A stretch of DNA of 64,000 nucleotides from an uncultured Erythrobacter sp. (GTDB lineage Bacteria; Pseudomonadota; Alphaproteobacteria; Sphingomonadales; Sphingomonadaceae), in assembly GCA_947503275.1 (NCBI GenBank), contig CANNCZ010000002.1, forward strand, positions 516,733-580,732, given 5' to 3'. The translations under genes and the position numbers were made by a program. The notes beneath the pieces were generated by a model. It had not been told where the DNA came from. It was given only the letters and a program-made list of their open reading frames with translations, and made no database searches. Positions 45,215 to 56,058 of this stretch are shown in pieces (positions within the stretch are counted from its first letter, which is position 1; each line of letters begins with the position of its first letter).

Positions 45215-45889
45215 ATGGCCTACGCTGACCAAGGAATGACGGGGAGCAAGATTGCGGCCCTCATAATAGCGATCGGCATCGTGGCTGCGATCGGTCTCGC
45301 TATGGTTTTGGGCTTGACCATCGACGTCGTGAAGCAAGCTGTTGAGCGCGTGACGACAGTCGATATCGAGGAACCCCCACCCCCCGAAGAACCGGATGAA
45401 CCACCGCCACCGCCAGACGAGCCGGTATCGCCGCCTCCTCCGGTTGCGCCTCCGCCTCCGATCAGCGTCGCGGTAAACCCGCCGCAGATCGAGACGCAGC
45501 AGACGCCTCCGCCACCAGCACCAATTGTTCGCCAGGTTCCGCCACCTGCGCCAATTGCCGCGCCGGCTCCTGCACCTCCGCCACCGCCTTCACAGGCTCG
45601 CGGTGTGACAACACGCAACGAGCGTCGTTGGGCTGGCCGTATTCAGGACAACTACCCATCGCGTGCTTTGCGTGAGGAAGTTGAAGGGACAGTGGGTGTT
45701 CGCGTGACAGTAACCGCAGAAGGCCGAGCGACGAATTGCTCTGTGTCCAGCTCAAGCGGGTCGAGCGTGCTAGATCAGGCCGCATGCCGGGGAATGGAGC
45801 GCTATGCGCGTTTCAACGCGGCGTTGGACGATGCAGGCAACCCGATAGCGGCTACCTACTCCACGCGGATCACCTATCGTTTGAATTGA
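45215..45889 (+). CDS. tonB: Energy transducer TonB
   Basis: 224 residues, ATG 45215 with GGAGAG upstream. A single N-terminal membrane anchor (residues 11-33) is followed by an acidic and proline-rich rod (EEPPPPEEPDEPPPPP, then PPPPVAPPPPIS) of about 90 residues, and a C-terminal TonB domain of about 90 residues beginning NYPSRALREEVEGTVGVRVTV. Two cysteines in the domain (TNCSVSS and AACRGM) could pair. It spans the periplasm to power TonB-dependent receptors. Confidence 0.95.
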   Translation: MAYADQGMTGSKIAALIIAIGIVAAIGLAMVLGLTIDVVKQAVERVTTVDIEEPPPPEEPDEPPPPPDEPVSPPPPVAPPPPISVAVNPPQIETQQTPPPPAPIVRQVPPPAPIAAPAPAPPPPPSQARGVTTRNERRWAGRIQDNYPSRALREEVEGTVGVRVTVTAEGRATNCSVSSSSGSSVLDQAACRGMERYARFNAALDDAGNPIAATYSTRITYRLN

Positions 45890-45968
45890 TGAAATATCGT
45901 AGGCGCTCGCCCAATAGAGAGCGGGCGGGCGTCTCGGGGAACAATCTTTTAATTAAGGAATACTCGCA

Positions 45969-46748
45969 ATGAACCTTTACTATCTTGCAGCGGCAGCAGC
46001 CGAGACAGAAGTGCCGGAAAACAAGTTCGGCTTCATTCAGGCAATGGAAGAAGGCGGCCCGGTCGCTTGGTCGATCCTCGCCGTCATGGTCATCATGTCG
46101 GTTGGTTCGTTCTACATTCTGTTCACCAAGCTGTTCGAACAGAACAAAGTGATGAAGCAGTACAAGGGCGTTCAAACCAGCTTCTGGCGCGCGCCTACAC
46201 TCAAAGAAGGCGCTACCAAGCTTGAGAAAAACAGCGCATGGCGCCAGATCGCTGATGATGCGATCGCTGCTGATGAAAAGCACGCCAAAATGACCGACAG
46301 CCTTGAAGCGCATGATTACATGCACGGTTCGCTGCAACGTTCGGAAGATTCGATCAATTCGTCGCTTTCCGGCGGCCTGTCGTTCCTCGCGTCGGTTGGT
46401 GCTACTGCACCGTTTATTGGACTGCTCGGCACGGTGATCGGTATTTACCGCGCTCTGATCAATATCGGCATCGAAGGTTCTGCTTCGATCGATAAGGTTG
46501 CGGGTCCCGTTGGTGAAGCTTTGATCATGACCGCGATTGGTCTGCTTGTGGCTGTGCCTGCTGTGCTTGCGTTTAACTGGCTGCAATCACGCAACCGTCG
46601 GATCGCAGAACTGCTCAACAGCTTCTCGACCGACATCCTTGCTTACATCAGCTCGAATGGCGCGGTTAAGCCTTCTGTGACCGCAGCACCTGCTGCACGC
46701 ACGGCGGCTCCTAAGCCTGCTGCAAAGCCGGCAGCGGCTAAAAAGTAA
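45969..46748 (+). CDS. exbB: ExbB/TolQ/MotA proton-channel subunit
   Basis: 259 residues, ATG 45969, AAGGAA upstream. Three membrane helices, with LASVGATAPFIGLLGTVIGIYRAL (channel signature) near residue 140 and GPVGEALIMTAIGLLVAVPAVLAFN near 180. The last 25 residues are Ala/Pro/Lys-rich. It forms the pentameric stator around ExbD. It lies 79 bp after tonB in the same direction. Confidence 0.95.
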   Translation: MNLYYLAAAAAETEVPENKFGFIQAMEEGGPVAWSILAVMVIMSVGSFYILFTKLFEQNKVMKQYKGVQTSFWRAPTLKEGATKLEKNSAWRQIADDAIAADEKHAKMTDSLEAHDYMHGSLQRSEDSINSSLSGGLSFLASVGATAPFIGLLGTVIGIYRALINIGIEGSASIDKVAGPVGEALIMTAIGLLVAVPAVLAFNWLQSRNRRIAELLNSFSTDILAYISSNGAVKPSVTAAPAARTAAPKPAAKPAAAKK

Positions 46749-46894
46749 GCCTTATTGCAAAGGATTGACGGGGGCGCGCCCGCGCCGCGTGTGCGTCCCC
46801 ACTCCCCTTTGCTCAATATCGGTTTTACGCCGCAGCGCAGGTTCGCGCAGATTTTTGAATAAAGCTCACAGTTTGAGCAGTTAGGGAATTCACA

Positions 46895-47431
46895 ATGGCG
46901 ATTTCGGCAGGAGGTGGGGGCGAAACCCCGATGTCAGACATCAACACCACGCCGCTCGTGGACGTGATGCTGGTTTTGCTGATCATCTTCCTTATCGCGG
47001 TTCCAGTTGCGATTCAGACGGTCGAACAGCTGAGGATCCCGGTTTTTGAGTCGGTCGAATCGAAAGATAAGGTCGAGAACCTTCAGCTCACCGTCACCAC
47101 GACTGACGTCAACGGTAACACAGCGTCGACGATCAACACCGGGTTCCAAGGGGCGACCCGCCAGGGCGAATGCCGGGTGTATTTCAACAATATCACTCCG
47201 GTCACTTCCGAAGAACTCTATGACCAAGCGTTCAACCGTTTGGACGCGATTGTTACCGCCGCTGGTGGTCCAGAAGCAATCATGGAGGATCCAGAGCGGA
47301 TCCCACAGGTCCACATCCGTGCCGATGCAGAGGCTCCTTGGCGTTGTGTCGCAGGCGCGATCTACAACGTTCAGGCCGCTGGTTATCCAACGGTTGGCTT
47401 CATTTCGAACCCGGTTGATCCCGGCATCTAA
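46895..47431 (+). CDS. exbD: Biopolymer transporter ExbD, long form with two cysteines
   Basis: 178 residues. The membrane helix INTTPLVDVMLVLLIIF keeps the proton-carrying Asp. The periplasmic domain is about 40 residues longer than usual, with an inserted NTGFQGATRQGECRVYF and WRCVAGAIY; two cysteines that could form a disulfide. The C-terminal GYPTVGFISNP is standard. It lies 146 bp after exbB; a GC-rich stem around 46777-46820 in the gap may tune relative expression. Confidence 0.92.
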   Translation: MAISAGGGGETPMSDINTTPLVDVMLVLLIIFLIAVPVAIQTVEQLRIPVFESVESKDKVENLQLTVTTTDVNGNTASTINTGFQGATRQGECRVYFNNITPVTSEELYDQAFNRLDAIVTAAGGPEAIMEDPERIPQVHIRADAEAPWRCVAGAIYNVQAAGYPTVGFISNPVDPGI

Positions 47432-47479
47432 TTTCAGCTCAGCGCGCAACTTTGCGCTGGCATTTAAGGAGTAACTGAC

Positions 47480-47917
47480 ATGGGTATGGCCGGAGGCAAA
47501 CTCGACGGCGAACCGATGCTGGACATGAACATGACGCCGTTGATCGACGTTTTGCTCGTGCTGCTCATCATGTTCATCATCACCATCCCGGTGGCAACGC
47601 ACTCGGTTGATATCGATCTTCCGCAGGGTAATCCGCCACCAACTGACGTGATAGTCGATCCGATCAAGAACAAGCTTGTGCTGACACAGGCTGGTGAAAT
47701 TCTATGGAACGCAGACCCGATCGACCAAGGTCAACTGGTCACTCTGCTTGAAGAGACCACACGGTTTGCAGTGGAGCCTGAGCTTCAGTTCGAGCCAGAG
47801 CCACTCGCCAGCTATGAGCTGTCGGCCAAAGTGCTGCAGGTTATCAAAGCATCGGGCGTGACCAAGTTCGGTTTTGTCGGCAATGACAAATATCGGGTGT
47901 TCGGTTCTGGCAGCTAA
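47480..47917 (+). CDS. exbD: Biopolymer transporter ExbD, second copy
   Basis: 145 residues, ATG 47480, AAGGAG upstream. MNMTPLIDVLLVLLIMF carries the conserved Asp; the periplasmic domain ends in LQVIKASGVTKFGFVGND. Standard length. It ends the first transcription unit, before the terminator at 47941. Confidence 0.95.
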   Translation: MGMAGGKLDGEPMLDMNMTPLIDVLLVLLIMFIITIPVATHSVDIDLPQGNPPPTDVIVDPIKNKLVLTQAGEILWNADPIDQGQLVTLLEETTRFAVEPELQFEPEPLASYELSAKVLQVIKASGVTKFGFVGNDKYRVFGSGS

Positions 47918-47940
47918 GCCAGTTAACGCTACGAAACATC

Positions 47941-47973
47941 AAAGGGCGGCTCGCAAGCGACCGCCCTTTTTTG
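47941..47973 (+). terminator. Rho-independent terminator after the second exbD
   Basis: AAAGGGCGG pairs with CCGCCCTTT, with an inner CTCGC/GCGA extension, followed by six T residues. It divides the TonB cluster into two units. Confidence 0.92.
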
Positions 47974-48118
47974 TAGCCGCAATACAAGCACATGAGCACG
48001 CCAAAGAGGCGATGCGTTGCAATCGGCATACCAGTACGCGTTAGGCAACTTTTTGATATGTTGTATCACTCCTTCAGAGGCGCCCCTTAACCGCCTCACT
48101 ATGAGAGGAGCTGCAACA

Positions 48119-48565
48119 ATGCCCAAATCAATCACCCGCCCCAATATGTACGCACCCAAGGCCGAGCGCCCGATGAGCGGTATGAACGTCACCCCGTTCA
48201 TTGACGTTCTGCTGGTCCTGCTTGTGATGATAATCATCGCGGTGCCGATAAAGGTGCATGAGACAACCGTGGACCTGCCCGGCCCGCCTGATGAGCTGAC
48301 TGCCCCCCTGCCGGTGCTGCCTGAAAATACCGTCACGATCACAGCCAATGATCAATTGATGTGGAACGGCGCGGTCGTGACAAGCGAAGTGCTCGGCCAG
48401 CAAGTCAGCGCAGCGAGCGCCTTGGAAGAGGAACCGCTGCTGCGTTTCGAACCTGAGGCTCTGGCCAGCTATGACTTGTCCGCGCGCACCATCGCTCTGA
48501 TCAAGGATTCAGGGGCGGAGCGCTTCGCGTTCGTGGGCAATCACAAATATGCATCGCTTGATTGA
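48119..48565 (+). CDS. exbD: Biopolymer transporter ExbD, third copy
   Basis: 148 residues from ATG 48119 (GAGGAG upstream); 34 extra codons upstream are not protein-like. MNVTPFIDVLLVLLVMI has the Asp. The C-terminal YDLSARTIALIKDSGAERFAFVGN is near that of the second copy. It begins a second unit, after a terminator and about 145 bp of intergenic sequence, and is followed by the ExbD-like gene 21 bp later. Confidence 0.93.
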   Translation: MPKSITRPNMYAPKAERPMSGMNVTPFIDVLLVLLVMIIIAVPIKVHETTVDLPGPPDELTAPLPVLPENTVTITANDQLMWNGAVVTSEVLGQQVSAASALEEEPLLRFEPEALASYDLSARTIALIKDSGAERFAFVGNHKYASLD

Positions 48566-48586
48566 CAAGTCTGAGGAGACGCGGGG

Positions 48587-49240
48587 ATGGCAAATCTGAA
48601 CCACAAACATGGGCGGCCCTATAAGGGCTTAAGACGCGCCAGCCCCGCGCTTCGCAAACGATTTGACCATGGCGAGCCGATTGCCAAGATCGACACGAGA
48701 CCGATGGTTTTTGTGGCATTGTTTTTGGCAATCATGTTTTTTCTAGGTGCTGCACAAATCCGCCCGCACGCCTTCAACATTGACCTCTGGGATGGGAAAT
48801 CGGCCAACGCACTCTTGGCGGGAAGTATCTATGCGAGACCCGATGGTTCCGAAGTGCCCATCAACCGTGTCACAATCTCACAAGACGATCAGATATTCTG
48901 GAATGGACATCCAATTCGCGAGGCAGACTTCTCCATCTTGTTGAGCGACGTAAAAGCCTTTGACGAACAGCCCATGATCGACTTCGCACCAGCTCCAAAT
49001 GCAAGCTATGATGCGACTGTCAAAGCGCTTTATCTGCTCAGGTTAAGGGGTGTTCGCTTGCAAATTTCTGGATTGGAAGAGCATTGCCGTTTTGCCGGTG
49101 AATGGGGAGGAGCAGCTGCAAATCAGGACAGCAGCCTGAACGTTGCGTTGAGCATATTGGTGCCAGAACGAGCGTACGAACACTCGATCCCCGAAGGTGG
49201 TCCATGCAAAGAACAGTTTGTGGTTCAAGCGCCAAGCTAA
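48587..49240 (+). CDS. Divergent ExbD-like protein lacking the proton-carrying aspartate
   Basis: 217 residues, GAGGAGACGCGGGG before the ATG. A basic N-terminus is followed by one membrane helix (TRPMVFVALFLAIMFFLGAAQI) at about residues 38-60, then a periplasmic domain with SQDDQIFWNGHPI, EQPMIDFAPAPNASYDATVKALYLLRLRGVRL, which lines up with ITANDQLMWNG, EEPLLRFEPEALASYDLSARTIAL of the third exbD. Where ExbD has TPFIDVLL, this protein has RPMVFVAL, so the Asp is Phe. The last 50 residues, with two cysteines, are unique. It cannot carry protons in the usual way; a regulatory or structural role is likely. Its stop overlaps the convergent helicase stop. Confidence 0.8.
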   Translation: MANLNHKHGRPYKGLRRASPALRKRFDHGEPIAKIDTRPMVFVALFLAIMFFLGAAQIRPHAFNIDLWDGKSANALLAGSIYARPDGSEVPINRVTISQDDQIFWNGHPIREADFSILLSDVKAFDEQPMIDFAPAPNASYDATVKALYLLRLRGVRLQISGLEEHCRFAGEWGGAAANQDSSLNVALSILVPERAYEHSIPEGGPCKEQFVVQAPS

Positions 49241-51729
49241 CGACCCTCCAAGTCTTCAAGCGGAGGATCAATCCGCATCGCTTCACCGACAAGGCTCTCT
49301 GCCTCCAACAACAGCTCATCGTCGACCGCGCCTTGAGGGACAGCCTCGCGGCCAATCATGGTCATCACAGGCACGGCCAAAGGCGACACACGGTCCAACG
49401 CGACATGGACCAGTTCGCTTTGCGATCTTTCCAGCAAATCGGCGAGCCGCCCTACATCGGTCATCCGCGCGCGGGCATCGGCCCATGCGGCTTCTAACAG
49501 CACATGGTCAGGTTCGTATTTCTTGAGCACATCGTAAATTAGGTCAGTTGAGAATGTGACCTGTTTGCCGGTCTTCTTCTTGCCCGGATGCTGGCGCTCG
49601 ACCAGCCCGCTGATCACGGCGACCTCGCGAAAAGCGCGGCGCAGCAGGTGGCTTTCGGTGACCCATTCGGTGAATTCATGCGTCAGGATATCGGGCGATA
49701 ACAGCGGTTTCGGGTCCTCCACCGGCTTTAATCCCCACACCGCCAGCGTGTAGTCATTTGCAACAAATCCGCCCGGCATCAGGCCGCGATCCTCCATCCG
49801 GCGGGTGATCAGCATGCCCAACGATTGGTTCGCGTTCCAACCCTCGAACGTATAATAGGTCGTATAATGCTTGCCCCCATGGGGAAAGCTTTCAACCAAC
49901 AACTCGCCCGGCTTCGGCATGCGGCTGCGGTAATCCTGCACCTCCAACCATTCGCGGACGTCGTCGGGAAAGCGCCCCCAGCCCGCACGATCATCCAGCA
50001 TCGCCTGCACTCGCGTCGCCAGATGCGTGGTCAAGGGCAGGCGCAGCCCGCCATAGCTTGGGATGGTCGCCGATTTCTTGGCCGCACGCACGATCACATC
50101 CATGTCTTTGACGCTCTCAACCTCGACGCTGAGCCCTGCAAAGAAGAACGTATCGCCCGCCGAGAGTTGAGCCGCAAAGCGCTCCTCAACCTTGCCCAGT
50201 TTTCGCCCATTCTTGAACCGCACAGTCAGCATCTCAGAATCGACGATAATCCCGGCATTCATCCGATGCCGTTGAGCTTGGCTGGGGTGCGCGAGCCGCC
50301 AAACACCGTCTTTACCGCGCACGATCCGTTTAAACTTGTCATAGGCGCGAAGGGCATAGCCACCATTTTCAACGAAGCTCAACACGCGCGCGAGCGCATC
50401 TGCATCAACCCAAGCATAAGCAAGCGAGGATTGCAGTTCGGCCAGCAACGCATCTTCGTGGAACGGTCCGGCACATGCACATGCCATCACATGCTGAGCA
50501 AGCACGTCCAGACCCCCTGGACGGAAATCCTCGCCGTCGCGCTGCCCTTCATCAACCGCATCCTTAGCCGCCATCGCTTCGAGAAATTCAAACCGATTGC
50601 CCGGCACCAGAACTGCGCGGCTGGCGGTATCGAGCCGGTGGCCTGCACGCCCGATCCTTTGGAGCAAGCGAGAGCTGCCTTTGGGCGCGCCCATTTGCAC
50701 CACCAGATCAATATCGCCCCAATCGACCCCCAGATCGAGGCTGGCCGTGCACACCAGCCCGCGTAATTGCCCGGCCGCCATTGCGTCCTCGACCTTGCGC
50801 CGCGCCTCTTTCGACAGGCTGCCATGGTGCACACCGATGGGCAGATTATCCTCATTCACATCCCATAGACATTGGAAAATGAACTCCGCCAGAAAACGCG
50901 TGTTGGTGAAGACCAGCGTGGTTCGGTTGGCTTTGATCGCCTCATACAGTTGATCGACCGCCCAGCGCCCGGCGTGCCCGCCCCATGGAACACGCTCCTC
51001 GACGGGGAGCAGGATTTCCACCTCCGCTGGAGCGCCCTCCTCCCCCAGCACCAGATCGGCGGCGCTAATTTCACCAGTGCCATCAGCGGCTTGAGGCGCG
51101 AGCCATTCCTGATAGCTTAATGGATTAGCGAGGGTCGCCGACAAAGCCACACGCTGCATGTCGGGCGCAAGCTGTTGAAGCCGAGCCAATGCAAGCGCGA
51201 GAAGATCGCCGCGCTTACCGGTCGCGAAGGCGTGCACTTCGTCAATTACCACACGTTTGAGCGTGCGAAACAGATCTAGGCTTTCGGGATACGACAGCAG
51301 CAGCGAGAGCGATTCAGGCGTGGTCAGCAGCACATGCGGCGGCTTCACGCGCTGCCGTCTCTTGCTATCAGAAGAGGTATCCCCGCTGCGCGTTTCGACC
51401 CGGATGGACAGGCCGATCTCCTCAATCGGGGTCAGCAAATTGCGCTTCACATCATGCGCAAGCGCCTTCAATGGCGAGACATAGAGCGTGTGCAGACCGT
51501 CCTCTGGCGGGACGCTAGCCGACGGTGCAAAATCGCACAAAGTTGGCAGAAACCCCGCAAGCGTCTTACCCGCTCCGGTATCCGCGACGAGCAGCGCGTG
51601 ACGCCCTTCGTGCGCCTTGGCCAACATATCGCTCTGATGTCGCCGCACCCGCCAATCGCGCACGTCGAACCAGCCCTGGATCTCGGGCGGTATTGCAGGG
51701 GTAGGAGGCTCGCCGGCCTGTCGGTTCAC
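49237..51729 (-). CDS. Ligase-associated DNA damage response DEXH-box helicase (Lhr-like)
   Basis: 830 residues. Helicase motifs: I VADTGAGKTLAG, II IDEVHAF, III LSATLANP, and VI RIGRAGHR, followed by the long Lhr-type C-terminal region with YYTFEGWNANQSLG. This is the bacterial family usually grouped with an exonuclease, an ATP-dependent DNA ligase and PdeM phosphoesterase in DNA repair. None of those three is next to it here; the upstream neighbour is a DUF2059 protein 11 bp away, so its partners must be elsewhere. Confidence 0.93.
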   Translation of the reverse strand: MNRQAGEPPTPAIPPEIQGWFDVRDWRVRRHQSDMLAKAHEGRHALLVADTGAGKTLAGFLPTLCDFAPSASVPPEDGLHTLYVSPLKALAHDVKRNLLTPIEEIGLSIRVETRSGDTSSDSKRRQRVKPPHVLLTTPESLSLLLSYPESLDLFRTLKRVVIDEVHAFATGKRGDLLALALARLQQLAPDMQRVALSATLANPLSYQEWLAPQAADGTGEISAADLVLGEEGAPAEVEILLPVEERVPWGGHAGRWAVDQLYEAIKANRTTLVFTNTRFLAEFIFQCLWDVNEDNLPIGVHHGSLSKEARRKVEDAMAAGQLRGLVCTASLDLGVDWGDIDLVVQMGAPKGSSRLLQRIGRAGHRLDTASRAVLVPGNRFEFLEAMAAKDAVDEGQRDGEDFRPGGLDVLAQHVMACACAGPFHEDALLAELQSSLAYAWVDADALARVLSFVENGGYALRAYDKFKRIVRGKDGVWRLAHPSQAQRHRMNAGIIVDSEMLTVRFKNGRKLGKVEERFAAQLSAGDTFFFAGLSVEVESVKDMDVIVRAAKKSATIPSYGGLRLPLTTHLATRVQAMLDDRAGWGRFPDDVREWLEVQDYRSRMPKPGELLVESFPHGGKHYTTYYTFEGWNANQSLGMLITRRMEDRGLMPGGFVANDYTLAVWGLKPVEDPKPLLSPDILTHEFTEWVTESHLLRRAFREVAVISGLVERQHPGKKKTGKQVTFSTDLIYDVLKKYEPDHVLLEAAWADARARMTDVGRLADLLERSQSELVHVALDRVSPLAVPVMTMIGREAVPQGAVDDELLLEAESLVGEAMRIDPPLEDLEGR

Positions 51730-51739
51730 GCCCGCTGGC

Positions 51740-52573
51740 TCATGCGCCGTCGTAAGCGCTTTCGGTCACTTCGCCTTGTGGGGCTGTTGCTTCCAGCTCT
51801 TCGACACTCACACCCAACAGATCAGCCAACCGCGCCTTCTCTCCTGCATCAAGCTGCGAGTAGGATCGCCCTGCTGGGTATTTTGCAGAAACCTGTTCGA
51901 TCTCTGCCATAACGTCAGGCATGCGCTGCATAACCGAAGGCATCAGTTCGTTCATCGCCGACATGACCTGAGGATCGGTGTAGATGATGTAGCTCTCACC
52001 GGCGAATTTGGCGCCGATATCCGTTTCGAAATAGGCGCTAATGTCGGACAATTCTTGCTTGGTGAAACGGGTCGCATAGGCGCGTGCAAGACCCGCCCGA
52101 TATGCAGGCTCAACTTCGATCATAATCTCGGTGATCAATTCAAGAAAAGCAGCATTTGTTGCATCAGCACGCTCGCCCGCATCCGGGTCAAACAGGGCCA
52201 TCGCCTCTTCCAAATTCTTCTCAGACAGCTCGCCCAGTTCAACCGGGCTTCTACCCGTTAATGCCGACAGGGCGATAGCCGGTACACCGGTTACATTTCC
52301 CATCATCGCATCCATCATCGGAGCCATTGTTTCGTCCATCACGCGGCCCATTGTGCCCTCTGGCATCAACCGCGTGACGACCTGCATAGCTAGCGGCATG
52401 CTTGCCTCTTGTTCAGGCGTTAGCGGCTCTGCTGTGCCAAACATGTCGCCAAACAATCCGCCAATCGCGGCGAGTTCTTCAGCGGTCGGCTCATCGCTTT
52501 GGACGTTTTGCGCAGCGGCGGGTGCGGCGCTGAGCGCGAGCGCGGATGCGGCAGTGAGGATCAGGCGTTTCAT
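51740..52573 (-). CDS. DUF2059 domain-containing secreted protein
   Basis: 277 residues. Signal peptide cleaves near AAPAAAQ (residue 22). Two helical halves follow; the C-terminal half has FTKQELSDISAYFETDIGAKF, the DUF2059 core, preceded by a region with a similar helical pattern. The family occurs in the periplasm; the function is unknown. Cotranscription with the helicase is possible because only 11 bp separate them. Confidence 0.88.
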   Translation of the reverse strand: MKRLILTAASALALSAAPAAAQNVQSDEPTAEELAAIGGLFGDMFGTAEPLTPEQEASMPLAMQVVTRLMPEGTMGRVMDETMAPMMDAMMGNVTGVPAIALSALTGRSPVELGELSEKNLEEAMALFDPDAGERADATNAAFLELITEIMIEVEPAYRAGLARAYATRFTKQELSDISAYFETDIGAKFAGESYIIYTDPQVMSAMNELMPSVMQRMPDVMAEIEQVSAKYPAGRSYSQLDAGEKARLADLLGVSVEELEATAPQGEVTESAYDGA

Positions 52574-52654
52574 ATGCGATCAGTCCTTGTTTGAGGTGTT
52601 GCTGTATCTATGCCCAAGGGCGCGTGCGGGTTCCAGCCCCTTCGCTAGTGGATG

Positions 52655-54734
<2,080 letters not shown>

Positions 54735-54804
54735 CGGGGGCCTTTCTTACGGGGTCAGTTTCAGGTCGCTCAGTGATTGCAGATTAAATGTGTCATTGCC
54801 GCGA

Positions 54805-55101
54805 TCACTGTTCAAGTGGGGGATCGGGCAGCTCATCCAGCAACAGGTCGCGCGCATCATTGGCCTCATGGACCTGAGCGTTTGAACCACCCTTATCAGG
54901 GTGCACCATCGCGATCAGACGCTTATGTGCCGCTAATATCTCTGCATGGCTTGCACCCTCTTCCACCGCCAGAACCTTGCGCGCATTGAACACCGCTTGC
55001 TTGCGCGTGGGTTTTGACCCAATCGCGGTCCAAGGCCATTGGCCAAATGCCCAGCGAAAGATCAGGCAAACAACCAGCAATAGGACTGCAATTTTCAGCA
55101 T
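54805..55101 (-). CDS. Membrane-anchored J-domain protein
   Basis: 98 residues. An N-terminal membrane helix (residues 3-20, LKIAVLLLVVCLIFRWAFGQ) is followed by a short J-domain: EILAAHKRLIAMVHPDKGG includes the HPD motif. The layout (anchor then C-terminal J-domain) matches the TIM14/Pam18-like J-proteins of alphaproteobacteria, which would recruit DnaK to the membrane. It follows mipZ by 3 bp. Confidence 0.88.
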   Translation of the reverse strand: MLKIAVLLLVVCLIFRWAFGQWPWTAIGSKPTRKQAVFNARKVLAVEEGASHAEILAAHKRLIAMVHPDKGGSNAQVHEANDARDLLLDELPDPPLEQ

Positions 55102-55104
55102 GGT

Positions 55105-55941
55105 TCAAGCCGACTCCATTGGTGATTTGCGTTTCGAAAATTCAGGCAGATTGAGTGCTTTTAGCAAAGTGCGCAATTCTTGCCGCGCGACTAGGTGGCT
55201 GGTCCCCAGATCGCCCAATTGCCCCTTATCGAGCAGGGTCAGGCCGGAGGGAAACAGTTCGCGATAAATCACCCGCTCGGACAGGCCATGGACCACGCGA
55301 AAGCCGACGCGCTTGGCCATTTCGGTCAGCGCCCGCTCAATCCGCGCCATATTGCGCGCCTCGGTATAGCCAGTCCGGTTGCGGACCACGATCCAGTCCA
55401 TCTCAGGCCGTTTTTCCGACAAAGTCGCACGGCTGCGCTTGACCCGCGCCTCCCAGATTAGTTCTGCGAAAAAGGACAATTTCTTGACCTTGAAAGTCTC
55501 CGGATCGACCTGACCGATAAGGTCGAAATCGACGAAGCTATCATTCATAGGCGTGACCAGAGTGTCGGCATTTTCCACCGCGCAACGGGCAAAGGGATCA
55601 TCGCGGCCCGGATTGTCGATGATCAGGAAATCGCAATCCTTCTCCAACCGCGCAATCGCCACCAACAATGCCTGCTCGCTACGCCCCTTAAACACTTCGC
55701 AAGCAGGTGTGGGCAGTTCAACGTCGCGCCGCTGCATGGTGCGGAAGCGATTTTCCATATAACGATGCGTCGTGCGTTGCCGCGGATCAAGGTCCAATAC
55801 CGTCACCAACGCGCCCAGATAGGACAGCGCCACCGCGATATGCACCGCCGTTGTCGATTTGCCCGTGCCGCCCTTTTCATTAGCAAACACAATGCGATGC
55901 GCAGCCTTTTTTTCGGGAGCAGAAGCGCTCTTGCGGGTCAT
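55105..55941 (-). CDS. mipZ: Cell-division plane positioning ATPase MipZ
   Basis: 278 residues. A ParA/MinD-like P-loop: VFANEKGGTGKSTTAVHIA (deviant Walker A) near residue 20, LDLDPRQRTTHRYMENR, and IIDNPGRDD. These extended sequences match Caulobacter MipZ. The protein makes bipolar gradients from ParB-bound origins and blocks FtsZ near the poles. The bicistronic layout with a J-domain gene suggests one transcript. It is divergent from panC. Confidence 0.95.
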   Translation of the reverse strand: MTRKSASAPEKKAAHRIVFANEKGGTGKSTTAVHIAVALSYLGALVTVLDLDPRQRTTHRYMENRFRTMQRRDVELPTPACEVFKGRSEQALLVAIARLEKDCDFLIIDNPGRDDPFARCAVENADTLVTPMNDSFVDFDLIGQVDPETFKVKKLSFFAELIWEARVKRSRATLSEKRPEMDWIVVRNRTGYTEARNMARIERALTEMAKRVGFRVVHGLSERVIYRELFPSGLTLLDKGQLGDLGTSHLVARQELRTLLKALNLPEFSKRKSPMESA

Positions 55942-56058
55942 CGGGGCAGGTCTTTCTATCCAAAGCTTGGGTGTTGTGAGTTGGTGCGCACAATTGGCTT
56001 GGAGCGCAAGGCTTTAACCGGCTACCTGAGACACAATTTTACTGAAAGGGAAAGACCC

